The translations under genes and the position numbers were made by a program. A model generated the notes under the pieces. It did not search any database. It saw nothing but the letters and a program-made list of their open reading frames with translations, and was not told where the DNA came from. This document shows positions 45,488 through 54,391 of a stretch of 60,708 nucleotides of DNA, one piece after another (position 1 is the stretch's first letter; every line of letters starts with the position of its first letter). The DNA comes from Balneolaceae bacterium (GTDB taxonomy: Bacteria > Bacteroidota > Rhodothermia > Balneolales > Balneolaceae). Where the stretch lies: positions 1 to 60,708 of the forward strand of contig JAXHMK010000006.1 of NCBI GenBank assembly GCA_034521495.1. The letters are read 5' to 3'.

Positions 45488-46306
45488 TTACTCACCCAAC
45501 CTCGCAGGTGCTTCATCTGATGGAATATTGCCCAGCCTTACATCCAGTTTTTTCAGCAGGGCAAGTGCCGCTGATTGATACCGGCCATTCATACTATATG
45601 CATTGAAAACAGCTTCTCTGGCTGCACGAGGTTCCTCTACATTTAAATGTGCATTGCCAAGAAACCACCACGCCTTCTCTTTTTGATAATCCTCAATATT
45701 TTCAATCTCTACGATAGACCGGAAATGATTCTTTGCTGACTCGTAATCTCCGCTGTTATAAAAGAGTATGCCCAGGTTCATCTCAATTCGTGCCTGCTGC
45801 TGGTTATTTGGTGATTCTGCCAGTAACTCCTGAAACTCTGCAATGGCCTCTTCCGTTTCTCCTTCGTATGCAGTAGCAAGTGCCTCATTGATGGCTACAT
45901 CAAGCTCACCGGCAGGAATGTCATCCGACCGCAGGACATCAGCCCCGATTAAATTTGACTGATCAATCTCTGCTAATGCGAAGCCCGATACCGGTTCCGA
46001 TTGCTCGTAGCCAAAGAACTGTAATCCTATAGCCAAAAGTACTGCGGCAGCAGCAGCATAGATCCACCTTCTGTATTTTTTAAGATTTGGGTTGGTACTA
46101 CGATTTGCCGCATTATCTGTATTAAAGTTTGGCCGTTTCTTCTTTTTTATGAGACTTCGAAGATGCAGTTCTGTTTCAAACCAATCGTACCATTCAGGAT
46201 GTTGCAGAAACTGCTTCCACAGCTCATCAATCTCATCTTGCGATAGCTCTCCCTTTATATATTGATCTATCTTCTCAAGTAATTGAATTTTGTCTTGTTC
46301 TTTCAT
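45488..46306 (-). CDS. Membrane anti-sigma-like protein with TPR domain
   Basis: From the ATG at 46306 the protein has 272 residues (a GTG 21 bases upstream is possible). Residues 1-50 form a helical cytoplasmic domain (IDQYIKGELSQDEIDELWKQFLQHPEWYDWF), like the sigma-binding heads of anti-sigma factors but without zinc ligands. A basic patch and one membrane helix (about 81-99) follow. The periplasmic part carries TPR-like repeats (EEAIAEFQELLAESPNNQQQARIEMNLGILFYNSGDYESAKNHF and following, about 150-260). It lies 102 bp downstream of an ECF-type sigma gene, which supports a sigma/anti-sigma pair. Confidence 0.75.
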   Translation of the reverse strand: MKEQDKIQLLEKIDQYIKGELSQDEIDELWKQFLQHPEWYDWFETELHLRSLIKKKKRPNFNTDNAANRSTNPNLKKYRRWIYAAAAAVLLAIGLQFFGYEQSEPVSGFALAEIDQSNLIGADVLRSDDIPAGELDVAINEALATAYEGETEEAIAEFQELLAESPNNQQQARIEMNLGILFYNSGDYESAKNHFRSIVEIENIEDYQKEKAWWFLGNAHLNVEEPRAAREAVFNAYSMNGRYQSAALALLKKLDVRLGNIPSDEAPARLGE

Positions 46307-46408
46307 TTTGCGGGTTTTCTTATTCACTCCGTTATTGTACTATTTGACAGTACCTCTCGTATGTATGAACCGGATTTTTCCATTTCCTTACAAAAATTTT
46401 TCTTTTTT

Positions 46409-46948
46409 TTAGAAATATTGTTGCACACATTCCTGTAACTGCTGTATAACCCTGTGTTTACGTGTCCATGCATTGTTCTTGGAAATTCCGAAATATTCAG
46501 CAATCTCCTTTGTATTGGCATTCGGGTGATCAAAAAGAAAGGTGATAAGATCCTGGTAGTGTCCTTTTAATTTCTCAATACACGTTGAAAGAATTGACTC
46601 CTGATCTTCACTTACTAAATTCCACACCTGCCTGGGCTCGGCCACCAGTTGCTCTTCCATCTCCGCGTATTTATCGAGATCAAAATCCCGTACTATTTTA
46701 TAATAACTGTGGCGGGCTCCCGAGAGCATGTACGAAAGCAGCCCCGAAGGACTCGTGATCTCATCATTTTGGATCTTCGGAATCACATATTCAAACATTT
46801 TTTGAACCGCATCTTCGGCGTCTTCCGGGCTGGCATTTACATTAGAGATCAGATACTTTTTTAAAATTGGAATCGCCTCACCGCACATTCGGTTTGCGGT
46901 CTTCATATCATCTTTTTTTACTGCGTATACCAGTTCTGAATAGTCCAT
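46409..46948 (-). CDS. ECF-type RNA polymerase sigma factor
   Basis: From the ATG at 46948 the protein has 179 residues. Region 2 is visible as PEDAEDAVQKMFEYVIPKI (41-59) and LLSYMLSGARHSYYKIVRDF (70-89). Region 4 is the helix-turn-helix NTKEIAEYFGISKNNAWTRKHRVIQQL (145-171). Divergence from typical RpoE sequences is considerable. The putative TPR anti-sigma gene follows on the same strand. The target regulon is unknown; an envelope-stress role is a common pattern for such pairs but is inference here. Confidence 0.85.
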   Translation of the reverse strand: MDYSELVYAVKKDDMKTANRMCGEAIPILKKYLISNVNASPEDAEDAVQKMFEYVIPKIQNDEITSPSGLLSYMLSGARHSYYKIVRDFDLDKYAEMEEQLVAEPRQVWNLVSEDQESILSTCIEKLKGHYQDLITFLFDHPNANTKEIAEYFGISKNNAWTRKHRVIQQLQECVQQYF

Positions 46949-47053
46949 ATATCCCAAAGATTTTTAGTTAACCCCTTGGAATATAACAGAAGGCTTTTTT
47001 TACACAAATAAAAATTATGTGATAAAGGTTAGAATATGGTGTTTTAAGCTATT

Positions 47054-47770
47054 TCAGGAGATAATTTTCTTATTTCTCAGGCTGATATACCCGTCTCCGG
47101 CAATAATGATATGATCAATCACGGGAACTCCGAGAAGATCTCCTGCATCAGACAACCGATTTGTAAGGCTAATATCCGCCTGCGAAGCTTCCAGATAACC
47201 GGATGGATGATTATGAACAAGCAATATGGAGTTTGCCTGGTTGAGTACAGCCTGCCGCATCACCTCCGATGGTTCAACAACAGTAGCGGTGGTACCCCCG
47301 GAGCTGATTTTCTTATAGCCAGTCAAAACTTTTGAATTATTCAAAAACCCAACATAGAACTCTTCATGTTTCAGATCACGAAGACGTGGCATGAAGTAGG
47401 CTGCAGCCGTTTGCGGTGTGGTAATTTTAATCTCATCACCCAGCGATTCCATCTGAATCCGTCGGCTCAGCTCAAACACAGCTTCCAGTGTCAGAGCTTT
47501 TACTTTAGCAATACCGGGTATTACTTTGAGTGCCTGCCAATCTTGCTTGGACAAATTGCGAAGGCCTTTAAATTGATCCAGCAATGCGCGAGACATATCT
47601 ACTACATTCATCCCTCTGGACCCGGTTCGGAGTAAAATAGCAAGCAGTTCAGCCGTTGACAGACTTTCAGGACCGTAATTCAGTAGTTTTTCGCGAGGTT
47701 GTTCATCCGGCTGCATCTCGCGAACAGTTCTTCCTTTGTATTTGTCGGCGTCAAATTCTTCCAGTTCCAT
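47054..47770 (-). CDS. radC: RadC-like JAB/MPN domain protein
   Basis: A 238-residue RadC-family protein. An N-terminal helix-hairpin-helix (LKVIPGIAKVKA, 81-92) is followed by a JAB/MPN metalloprotease-like domain with H186, H188 and D199 in the JAMM motif (HNHPSGYLEASQAD). Despite the name, a direct role in DNA repair is not firmly shown for the family. It starts MELEEFDADKYKGRTVREM, with REKLLNYGPESLSTAELLAILLRTG matching the conserved N-terminal region. It is a single-gene unit. Confidence 0.95.
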   Translation of the reverse strand: MELEEFDADKYKGRTVREMQPDEQPREKLLNYGPESLSTAELLAILLRTGSRGMNVVDMSRALLDQFKGLRNLSKQDWQALKVIPGIAKVKALTLEAVFELSRRIQMESLGDEIKITTPQTAAAYFMPRLRDLKHEEFYVGFLNNSKVLTGYKKISSGGTTATVVEPSEVMRQAVLNQANSILLVHNHPSGYLEASQADISLTNRLSDAGDLLGVPVIDHIIIAGDGYISLRNKKIIS

Positions 47771-47825
47771 AATCCTTTTTATATGTATGAACTGGAAATG
47801 AGCATTTCCTTACAGAAAAACTTTT

Positions 47826-47911
47826 GAATATCGAACACCGAACACCCAATATTGAATGTCGAAGGGTTTTTACTTCATCATTCTTTGATCGGTGTTCGTT
47901 ATTCGATATTC
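47826..47911. repeat. Inverted repeat pair ending at the amn stop codon
   Basis: A 21-bp left arm at 47826-47846, starting GAATATCGAACACCGAAC, matches the complement of 47891-47911 at 18 of 21 positions. A 44-base spacer separates them. The right arm ends one base before the amn stop, so the hairpin forms the 3' end of that transcript. It is another family of the head-to-head palindromes seen across the window. Confidence 0.6.
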
Positions 47912-49090
47912 CTATTCCGGCCCGCCCATCAGCGGCTCATTAATCGCACGAATACTGGAGTTCGGCAGACCGTCGGGGTAGTTAGCTTTGCTCATATTTA
48001 ATGCATCTATCACAATCTCCAGGTGCATCTCCTTGGAGTTTTCATAAAATGTTTGAGCCGCTCCGCTCAGCTTTGGCTTTCCGTGCAACGGTTTATCACT
48101 CACACAAAGCAGCGTGGCAAAAGGAATTCGATACCGGTACCCGTTCGTAGCCACCGTGGCTGACTCCATATCAATCGCCACACTCCGGCTGACATGAATC
48201 TCCTGGACCGATCTTTTTTTGATGAACTCCCAGTTACGGTTCGCTGTAGTATAGACCGTGCCAAGGCGGTAATTTCTCTCGTTAGAGTCGAGCACTTCTT
48301 TTAAATATACATTCAGAAGATGGTTTGGAGTTATCGGGATATTCAGCGGCAGAACATCATCCAAAACTCCATCAGCCCGTAAAAACCCGGTTGCCAGAAC
48401 AAAATCGCCAATATCCTGGTGATTTCTCAGCCCCCCGCAATGCCCCACCATCACCATAGCATCCGGGCGCAGTACGGCCACATGATCGGAAATAGTTTTC
48501 GCATTCGATGGTCCAACACCAATATTTACAAGCGAAAACCCTTTATTCTCTGGTAATTTGTGGTGATAGGCCGGCATCTGTACCGAGTGGTCCGGTTTTA
48601 CACAATCCGGAAATAGGTTCTGAAATACATCCACATGCATATCGTAATTGGTAAAGAGAATATACCGCTGAAAATCTTCGGGCTTGGTTCCCGTGTAATG
48701 TTCCAGCCTGTTCAGAGAAATATCAATCCGCTCCGGGCTGAACAGGAACAATTTTTTTTGGGTGATATCCCAGTCGTCTTCATCGGCATTATCAAACAGA
48801 GCGGGATCATTTACAGCTACCCGCGGACGCGACGGAAACACTTTCATACTCGCTCCTTTTTCAAGAAATTTTCTGAGTTCCCGCTTCAAATACCAACGAT
48901 ACGCGCTTGGCAAGGCCATCTCCCCGGTTATAATTGGATTGTGTTCCGACCAGGAACGCTTCACCAACAGTTTGGGATAATCCCCGTCCCGGTATATCTT
49001 TTCCATCAGATCACACGCTTTTTCTACGATGTCATTTCGTTCTGTATCCGTTGATATTGATTCGCCTGTGATTTCTATTCGTTCATCCAT
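47912..49090 (-). CDS. amn: AMP nucleosidase
   Basis: A 392-residue enzyme that hydrolyses AMP to adenine and ribose 5-phosphate. Hallmarks of Amn are GVGPSNAKTISDHVAVLRPD, MVGHCGGLRNHQDIGDFVLA, and AIDMESATVATNGYRYRIPF followed by LCVSDKPLHGKPKL, with an N-terminal regulatory domain as in Escherichia coli but shorter overall. Its start codon is 13 bp from the divergent start of a NUDIX hydrolase gene, so both promoters must lie inside coding sequence or overlap. The functional link is discussed in the findings. Confidence 0.95.
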   Translation of the reverse strand: MDERIEITGESISTDTERNDIVEKACDLMEKIYRDGDYPKLLVKRSWSEHNPIITGEMALPSAYRWYLKRELRKFLEKGASMKVFPSRPRVAVNDPALFDNADEDDWDITQKKLFLFSPERIDISLNRLEHYTGTKPEDFQRYILFTNYDMHVDVFQNLFPDCVKPDHSVQMPAYHHKLPENKGFSLVNIGVGPSNAKTISDHVAVLRPDAMVMVGHCGGLRNHQDIGDFVLATGFLRADGVLDDVLPLNIPITPNHLLNVYLKEVLDSNERNYRLGTVYTTANRNWEFIKKRSVQEIHVSRSVAIDMESATVATNGYRYRIPFATLLCVSDKPLHGKPKLSGAAQTFYENSKEMHLEIVIDALNMSKANYPDGLPNSSIRAINEPLMGGPE

Positions 49091-49103
49091 AAACTGCTAT
49101 ATA

Positions 49104-49667
49104 ATGCCTCATTCATTTTCATTTACAAAACCCAAATGGGATATCATAAAAGATAAGAAACTCTTAGAAACTCCCATCTTTTCTCTTTATCAACGAGAGT
49201 TGTTACCTGACAAAAAAACTAACCCTGCTTCTTTCTACGTGCTGGATGCACCAGACTGGATTAATGTAATTGCTCTGACCACAGACCGAAAGGTTGTTTT
49301 GGTTGAGCAGTATCGCGCCGGTATTCATGAAGCCTCACTCGAAATTCCGGGCGGCATGGTAGATGAGGGTGAATCTCCACTGAAATCAGCTAAACGAGAA
49401 CTTCTTGAAGAGACCGGCTACCAGTCAGAAAGGTGGACAAAGTTGGGTGCAACAAGCGGCAATGCTGCGATCCTCAACAACTATACTCACATCTACCTGG
49501 CCGAAGATTGTGTAAAAGTGGATGAACAACAATTAGACGGTAATGAAGATATAGCCGTTCACATTCTCGAATTTGATTATTTCCTTGAATTGGTAAAAAA
49601 CAGTACAATTCATCACTCGATTGTTGTGGCGGCAGTGGCACATCTGTTGCTGCATCTAAAAGAGTAG
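49104..49667 (+). CDS. NUDIX hydrolase (ADP-ribose pyrophosphatase-like)
   Basis: From the ATG at 49104 the protein has 187 residues. The Nudix box is complete: G84-x5-E90-x7-REL-x-EE-x-G105 (KRELLEETGY). The preceding WINVIALTTDRKVVLVEQYRAGIHEASLEIPGG matches ADP-ribose and nucleoside-diphosphate-sugar pyrophosphatases that release AMP. A frame upstream of 49104 runs inside amn on the opposite strand and is not taken as coding. It is divergent from amn with only 13 bp between starts. Confidence 0.93.
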   Translation: MPHSFSFTKPKWDIIKDKKLLETPIFSLYQRELLPDKKTNPASFYVLDAPDWINVIALTTDRKVVLVEQYRAGIHEASLEIPGGMVDEGESPLKSAKRELLEETGYQSERWTKLGATSGNAAILNNYTHIYLAEDCVKVDEQQLDGNEDIAVHILEFDYFLELVKNSTIHHSIVVAAVAHLLLHLKE

Positions 49668-50239
49668 CCTGGTTCGCTGAGCGGAACAGGCCGATGAATA
49701 GACAGCAATGTAGAATTCAAAAATTGTACGCCGGACAGCTTGTCCGGCATCTCAAAACCAAAATTACATCTCTTTATCCTGATCGCGCGAGCGTCCTTAT
49801 AAGGTAGTATTTTGTAAAAAAACGAATGGAGGGAACGGGCAGGCTCAACGTCGCATAAAGCTACGATGAGTAAACTGCTTGTTGTACGGTGTACCGGACA
49901 GCTTTTCAAAATCAAAATTCCAGTTGATGGCGCGAGCGTCCCGCTCGTGACCTACCCCGAATTATTCACGAAAAAGTATAAAATAGAAGTTAAACCGCTG
50001 ATATTATTATATGTATCGGAAAATGATGGTAGCTCAATTTTGAGTGTTGTGGCAAATGGCTACGAAATTTGGTGCATAATCCGGGGCTACAACAAACATT
50101 ATTACGAGAACAAGCGAGGCGCTTGCGCTATCCGAGTCCACTCACTCATCCGAATGATTAACCGAGAACCTAAAAAAGAAAAAGCGCACAGTTTCTACCT
50201 ATGCGCCCTTGAGGTCTTAAGATGTAAGAAATGTAAAAC
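49668..50239. repeat. Repeat-rich intergenic region with REP-like units
   Basis: Two degenerate copies of a block of about 60-70 bp occur at 49724-49797 and 49890-49946. Both contain CCGGACAGCTT, then TCAAAA, then CAAAATT, then GCGCGAGCGTCC. Copy 1 carries the perfect hairpin GCCGGACA-GCT-TGTCCGGC (49730-49748). A full unit of the GCGCGAGCG family lies at 49929-49952, and an opposite-facing unit, CAAGCG-AGG-CGCTTG, at 50107-50131. An open frame on the plus strand crosses these repeats and is not considered a gene. Confidence 0.6.
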
Positions 50240-50995
50240 CTATTCCCATGTCCTGAAAAGTTCTTCGGCAAAATATGCGCGAGAGTTTTCACATGATGCC
50301 ACAGCATTCATCTTGTCGCCGTGTTCATTGGCAATTTTATAATAGTTTTGAGCCATATTGCCTCTATGCTGGTAACTTTGCCACCATACTAAACTCATAA
50401 AATCATGTTCAACATTTTCAAAACCCAGGTATGGCATCTGGAAATGCACACCATAACCATCCATCCCCTCTGCAATGGTGGCTTCAGCAATCTCTTTTTG
50501 TACGGCTACAGCATGTTCCATTGAAACACCCTCTTTCAATGTACAATCAGCCAGTTGAACCGGAAACCGGGTATCAATCGGCTCATTTTCTCGTGCAGCA
50601 TTTACCACGATATGATCCATGGTAGCAAACGTTATCCCGCAGATATCTGGATTCTCATCATTATCATCATCCATATGTCTGTTTACATAATTTCCGTACT
50701 CTTTGTACATCTCCTCACCGTTTGGCCATTCACCCACAAGGATGTGTGTGATGCCTTCCAAACGCTCACCATTAATTAATGGTCGCATCAGATACTGGTT
50801 ATATTTGCTGCCATCCGCGGCAACTTTTTCACCATATTCTTTTGCATCCGCAATCACGTCATCAAAAGTGGAACCATCTTTAAGCTTGCAAAGAATATAT
50901 TCCATACGAACATTTTCTTCAGTTTCCTGTGCTACTGCCTCCGCTGCAATTAACAGAATAATTGCAACCGCCAATGCATTTATAGATGTCTTCAT
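50240..50995 (-). CDS. Secreted protein with a duplicated domain, unknown function
   Basis: A 251-residue protein with a signal peptide (MKTSINALAVAIILLIAAEAVAQ). The mature part has two similar halves, about 30-115 and 140-235. Each begins with a short strand and a phrase of the type 'C-x-LK-(D/E)G-(S/V)-(T/S)-(F/M)' (CKLKDGSTFDDVI and CTLKEGVSMEHAV) and later contains a large aromatic or hydrophobic strand. This suggests tandem ferredoxin-like (dimeric alpha/beta barrel) domains. Cysteines C36, C117, C150 and C231 are roughly paired between halves. No family could be named with confidence. Confidence 0.75.
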   Translation of the reverse strand: MKTSINALAVAIILLIAAEAVAQETEENVRMEYILCKLKDGSTFDDVIADAKEYGEKVAADGSKYNQYLMRPLINGERLEGITHILVGEWPNGEEMYKEYGNYVNRHMDDDNDENPDICGITFATMDHIVVNAARENEPIDTRFPVQLADCTLKEGVSMEHAVAVQKEIAEATIAEGMDGYGVHFQMPYLGFENVEHDFMSLVWWQSYQHRGNMAQNYYKIANEHGDKMNAVASCENSRAYFAEELFRTWE

Positions 50996-51316
50996 AAATC
51001 CCCATTTTTATTTTTAAGTGTTTATGAAGTTAATTTCTCAACTGCCCTCAGTCTTGTACTTTTGAACCATTTGTTTGGATTATTTACACAATACCATGAA
51101 AGCAGAAGAGTTTTTGAATGATACTTTTAATCGATTCATTCGCATCAAAAAACGACTCTTTCGATGGTGCTGAAAGGAGATATTTAAAAGCAGTTGCTCA
51201 ATGTGTTACAGAATGTGTATACTAAAAGTCTGATTTTTTATTTTGAATCAGACAGAACGAAACGTGGTTTGTTTCGGGTTATAATGACCTAAATTCACAA
51301 AGAATTACCAAATCAG
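50996..51316. other. Intergenic region with a stem-loop and a 25-codon open frame
   Basis: The gap holds a stem-loop at 51228-51253, GTCTGATT and AATCAGAC around a T-rich loop. A small open frame at 51096-51173 would encode MKAEEFLNDTFNRFIRIKKR plus LFRWC, an amphipathic basic peptide. There is no independent evidence that it is translated. Confidence 0.3.
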
Positions 51317-51790
51317 ATGATTTCAAAAGGATCAAAAATAGATACAGATTTCTCACTTAAAGTCGTTGAAAATGGCGAAGAGAAAGAGGTTCAGTTCTCC
51401 GAACTGTTAGACCGGCCCACTATCGTTTCTGTATATATGAAGAATAATACCAGCAGTTGCGACCGCCAAACCGAAAGCCTTGCTGAACATTCAAATTGGT
51501 TCGATAAAAAAGGATATAATTTGATCGCAATCAGCAAGGATGGCTGCAGATCTCATAAAAATTATGCAAAGAAAAAGGGAATTGATTATATCCTTGCATC
51601 CGATCCCGACTATAAATTTGCCGAAGCCACCGATTCTATCGTAGAAAAAAATATGTTCGGTAACACCTATGAAAGTCCCAGCCGATCTGCTTATTTGATT
51701 GATACTGACGGAACAGTGCTTGAAATCATTCAGAAAGTAAATACGAAAGCTCATGCAGAGGAGTTAAAAGAGCTTGTTAAATCCAATTAA
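51317..51790 (+). CDS. Peroxiredoxin (AhpC/TSA, Bcp-like)
   Basis: A 157-residue thioredoxin-fold peroxidase. The peroxidatic cysteine is C48 in KNNTSSCDRQ, fitting the TxxC core of the family but without the usual proline at the start of the motif. A second cysteine, C77, is placed unlike the usual C+4 resolving position of Bcp, and the conserved arginine is in SPSRSAYLID. It should reduce hydroperoxides with thioredoxin-like donors. It ends 9 bp before the topA start and is likely co-transcribed with it. Confidence 0.88.
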   Translation: MISKGSKIDTDFSLKVVENGEEKEVQFSELLDRPTIVSVYMKNNTSSCDRQTESLAEHSNWFDKKGYNLIAISKDGCRSHKNYAKKKGIDYILASDPDYKFAEATDSIVEKNMFGNTYESPSRSAYLIDTDGTVLEIIQKVNTKAHAEELKELVKSN

Positions 51791-51799
51791 AATTAATTT

Positions 51800-54349
51800 A
51801 TGAAGTCTTTAGTAATAGTAGAGTCGCCCACAAAAATTAAAACCATCAAGAAGTTTTTACCGAAGGGCTATGTAGTTGATTCATCGATGGGACATATTCG
51901 CGACCTTCCCTCATCAGCCAAAGAGATTCCGGCCAAATACAAGAAAGAGTCGTGGTCGAACCTGGGAATTAATGTAGATGACCGGTACGATCCGATCTAT
52001 GTAGTGCCGAAAGGAAAAAAGAAGATTGTAAAAAAGCTGAAAGAACTGCTCAAAGATTCTGATGAACTGATTTTAGCTACAGATGAAGATCGCGAAGGTG
52101 AAGCGATCTCCTGGCATTTAACCGAACTGCTGAACCCTAAAGTGCCCGTAAAGCGAATGGCGTTCCGCGAGATTACCAAAGAGGCGATTGAAGAGGCTTT
52201 GGAGAATTTCCGCGACATCAACATGAACCTGGTTCATGCGCAGGAAACACGCCGGATTCTGGATCGGCTTGCCGGGTATACAATCTCTCCCCTTCTGTGG
52301 AAAAAAATTGCACCGGGCCTTTCTGCGGGTCGTGTTCAATCTGTGGCAGTCGAGTTCCTCGTTGAACGTGAACGGGAGCGCATGAAATTCAAGAGTGGTA
52401 CCTATTTTGATCTGAAGGCGATTCTCTCAAAAGAGGGTGAAAAGGATACATTTGAAGGTGTACTTTCGCACGTGGATGACAAGCGACTTGCCAGTGGAAA
52501 AGATTTTGATGAGAACACCGGCAAGCTCAAAAAGCCGGACAATGTTGTTCTGTTGGATGAGGAAAAAGCCGGCAAACTTCGGGATCTGCTAAATAAAGCA
52601 GATTGGGCGGTTTCAAATGTAGATGTAAACGTTCAGAAACGTAACCCGTCGGCACCGTTTATTACATCAACGCTGCAGCAGGAAGCCAACCGTAAATTTG
52701 GATTCTCCGCCCGGGATACGATGAGCGTGGCTCAGAAATTGTATGAGAACGGTTTTATCACCTACATGAGAACTGACTCCACCAACCTCTCCGGACAAGC
52801 GATTAACGCTGCACGAAGCGAGGTGGAAAAGCAGTATGGAGAGGAGTACTTATTTGACCGTGTTCGAACCTATGGAAAATCGAAAGGGGCACAGGAAGCG
52901 CACGAGGCAATCCGGCCGGCCGGTTCAACTTTTACACATCCGAAAAAAGCGGGCTTGAGCGGCAGACGGTTTAAACTTTACGATCTGATCTGGAAACGAA
53001 CCATCGCCACACAGATGGCTGAAGCAAAACTGGAATTTACCAACGTAACTATCACAGCGGAGCACGACGGAACGAAAGCCGATTTTAAATCAAGTGGCAA
53101 AAAGATACTGTTTCCCGGATTTTTCAGAGCCTATGTAGAGGGAAGTGACGATCCCGAAGCCGCCATCGAAAATCAGGAAATTTTCCTCCCGGAGATGAAG
53201 GAAGGAGATGCTACAGAACTTCACGAACTCGAATCGATTTCTCACGAAACCAAACCGCCTGCCCGTTACACAGAAGCTACCCTGGTGAAAGAACTTGAAA
53301 AAAGTGGTGTTGGGCGGCCAAGTACATATGCCACCGTTATTGGCACAATCCAGGAGCGCGGATATGCTAAATCAGTAAAAAAAGCATTGGTTCCCACCTA
53401 CACTGCTTTCGCTGTAACGGAACTATTAGAAAACCATTTTCCCCATCTTGTAGACAGTGAATTCACATCAAAGCTGGAAGACAAACTGGACAAAATAGCC
53501 CGTGGTAAATACGATCCGGTAAAATATCTCGATGATTATTATAAAGGCGATAAAGGCCTGAGAAACCAGGTTGATGAGCGGGAGGACAAAATTGATCCAC
53601 AAAAAGCCAGAAAACTCAATCTGCCTATTGAAGGATTGAATGGCATGCGTGTTCATGTAGGGCGTTTTGGTCCGTATGTAAAAGTAAGTTCCAATGGTGA
53701 AGATATTACCACCTCGTTACCCGAAGGGTTAGATCCCGGTGAACTATCGGCCGATAAAATCAAAGAACTTCTGGTTGCTGAAAAAGAGGGACCGAAGTCT
53801 CTCGGAGATCATCCCGAAACCGGCGAACCGGTCTATGTACTCTCCGGCCGTTACGGTCCTTACGTTCAACGGGGCGATGTTACAGAAGACAACAAAAAAC
53901 CCAAGCGGGTTTCTCTCCTCAAGGGAATGAAACCGGCAGATGTGGATTTCGAAACCGCTGTGAAACTACTGGAGCTGCCCCGCACACTCGGTGAACATCC
54001 TGATACCGGTAAAGTAGTAAAAGCAGGAATTGGACGATATGGACCATTTGTACTTCACGATGGAAATTTCAAGTCGCTAAAAAAGACGGACAACGTTCTT
54101 GAGATTGGATTGGATCGCGCCGTAGAACTTATCAAAGAGAAGAAAAGTAAAGGCCGGAGAAGCAGTTCGGAAATTGCTGATCTGGGCAAACACCCGGAAA
54201 CAGACAAACCCATTAAAGTGCTTGACGGCCGGTACGGTCCCTACATTAAATACGGTCGCAAAAATATCTCACTGCCCAAAGGCACCGAGCCAGAGGAGTT
54301 CAGGATGGCCGATGCTGTTCAGTTGATTGAGGAGAAGGGGAAGAAGTAA
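51800..54349 (+). CDS. topA: DNA topoisomerase I
   Basis: An 849-residue type IA topoisomerase that relaxes negative supercoils. The N-terminal Toprim domain contains ESPTKIKTI and DEDREGE (95-101). The catalytic tyrosine is Y322 in GFITYMRTDSTNLSG. Instead of zinc fingers the C-terminus has four repeats of the type GRYGPY(V/I), at about 617, 675, 740 and 812, which are Toprim_Crpt-style domains common in Bacteroidota and some other phyla. The gene follows the peroxiredoxin by 9 bp, and a palindromic terminator-like element follows. Confidence 0.97.
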   Translation: MKSLVIVESPTKIKTIKKFLPKGYVVDSSMGHIRDLPSSAKEIPAKYKKESWSNLGINVDDRYDPIYVVPKGKKKIVKKLKELLKDSDELILATDEDREGEAISWHLTELLNPKVPVKRMAFREITKEAIEEALENFRDINMNLVHAQETRRILDRLAGYTISPLLWKKIAPGLSAGRVQSVAVEFLVERERERMKFKSGTYFDLKAILSKEGEKDTFEGVLSHVDDKRLASGKDFDENTGKLKKPDNVVLLDEEKAGKLRDLLNKADWAVSNVDVNVQKRNPSAPFITSTLQQEANRKFGFSARDTMSVAQKLYENGFITYMRTDSTNLSGQAINAARSEVEKQYGEEYLFDRVRTYGKSKGAQEAHEAIRPAGSTFTHPKKAGLSGRRFKLYDLIWKRTIATQMAEAKLEFTNVTITAEHDGTKADFKSSGKKILFPGFFRAYVEGSDDPEAAIENQEIFLPEMKEGDATELHELESISHETKPPARYTEATLVKELEKSGVGRPSTYATVIGTIQERGYAKSVKKALVPTYTAFAVTELLENHFPHLVDSEFTSKLEDKLDKIARGKYDPVKYLDDYYKGDKGLRNQVDEREDKIDPQKARKLNLPIEGLNGMRVHVGRFGPYVKVSSNGEDITTSLPEGLDPGELSADKIKELLVAEKEGPKSLGDHPETGEPVYVLSGRYGPYVQRGDVTEDNKKPKRVSLLKGMKPADVDFETAVKLLELPRTLGEHPDTGKVVKAGIGRYGPFVLHDGNFKSLKKTDNVLEIGLDRAVELIKEKKSKGRRSSSEIADLGKHPETDKPIKVLDGRYGPYIKYGRKNISLPKGTEPEEFRMADAVQLIEEKGKK

Positions 54350-54357
54350 GCAATTCC

Positions 54358-54391
54358 AAAACCTCCAAGGTTTCTAAAACCTTGGAGGTTT
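54358..54391. terminator. Palindrome after topA (CCTCCAAGG family)
   Basis: AAAACCTCCAAGGTTT faces AAAACCTTGGAGGTTT with two bases between, 8 bp past the topA stop. It is the same family as 56142-56174. It probably terminates transcription even though the T-run is short. Confidence 0.65.

Noticed and set aside
49866-50342. 158-codon plus-strand open frame
   Set aside because: It runs through degenerate REP units and into the 3' end of the real gene on the other strand; the composition is not protein-like.
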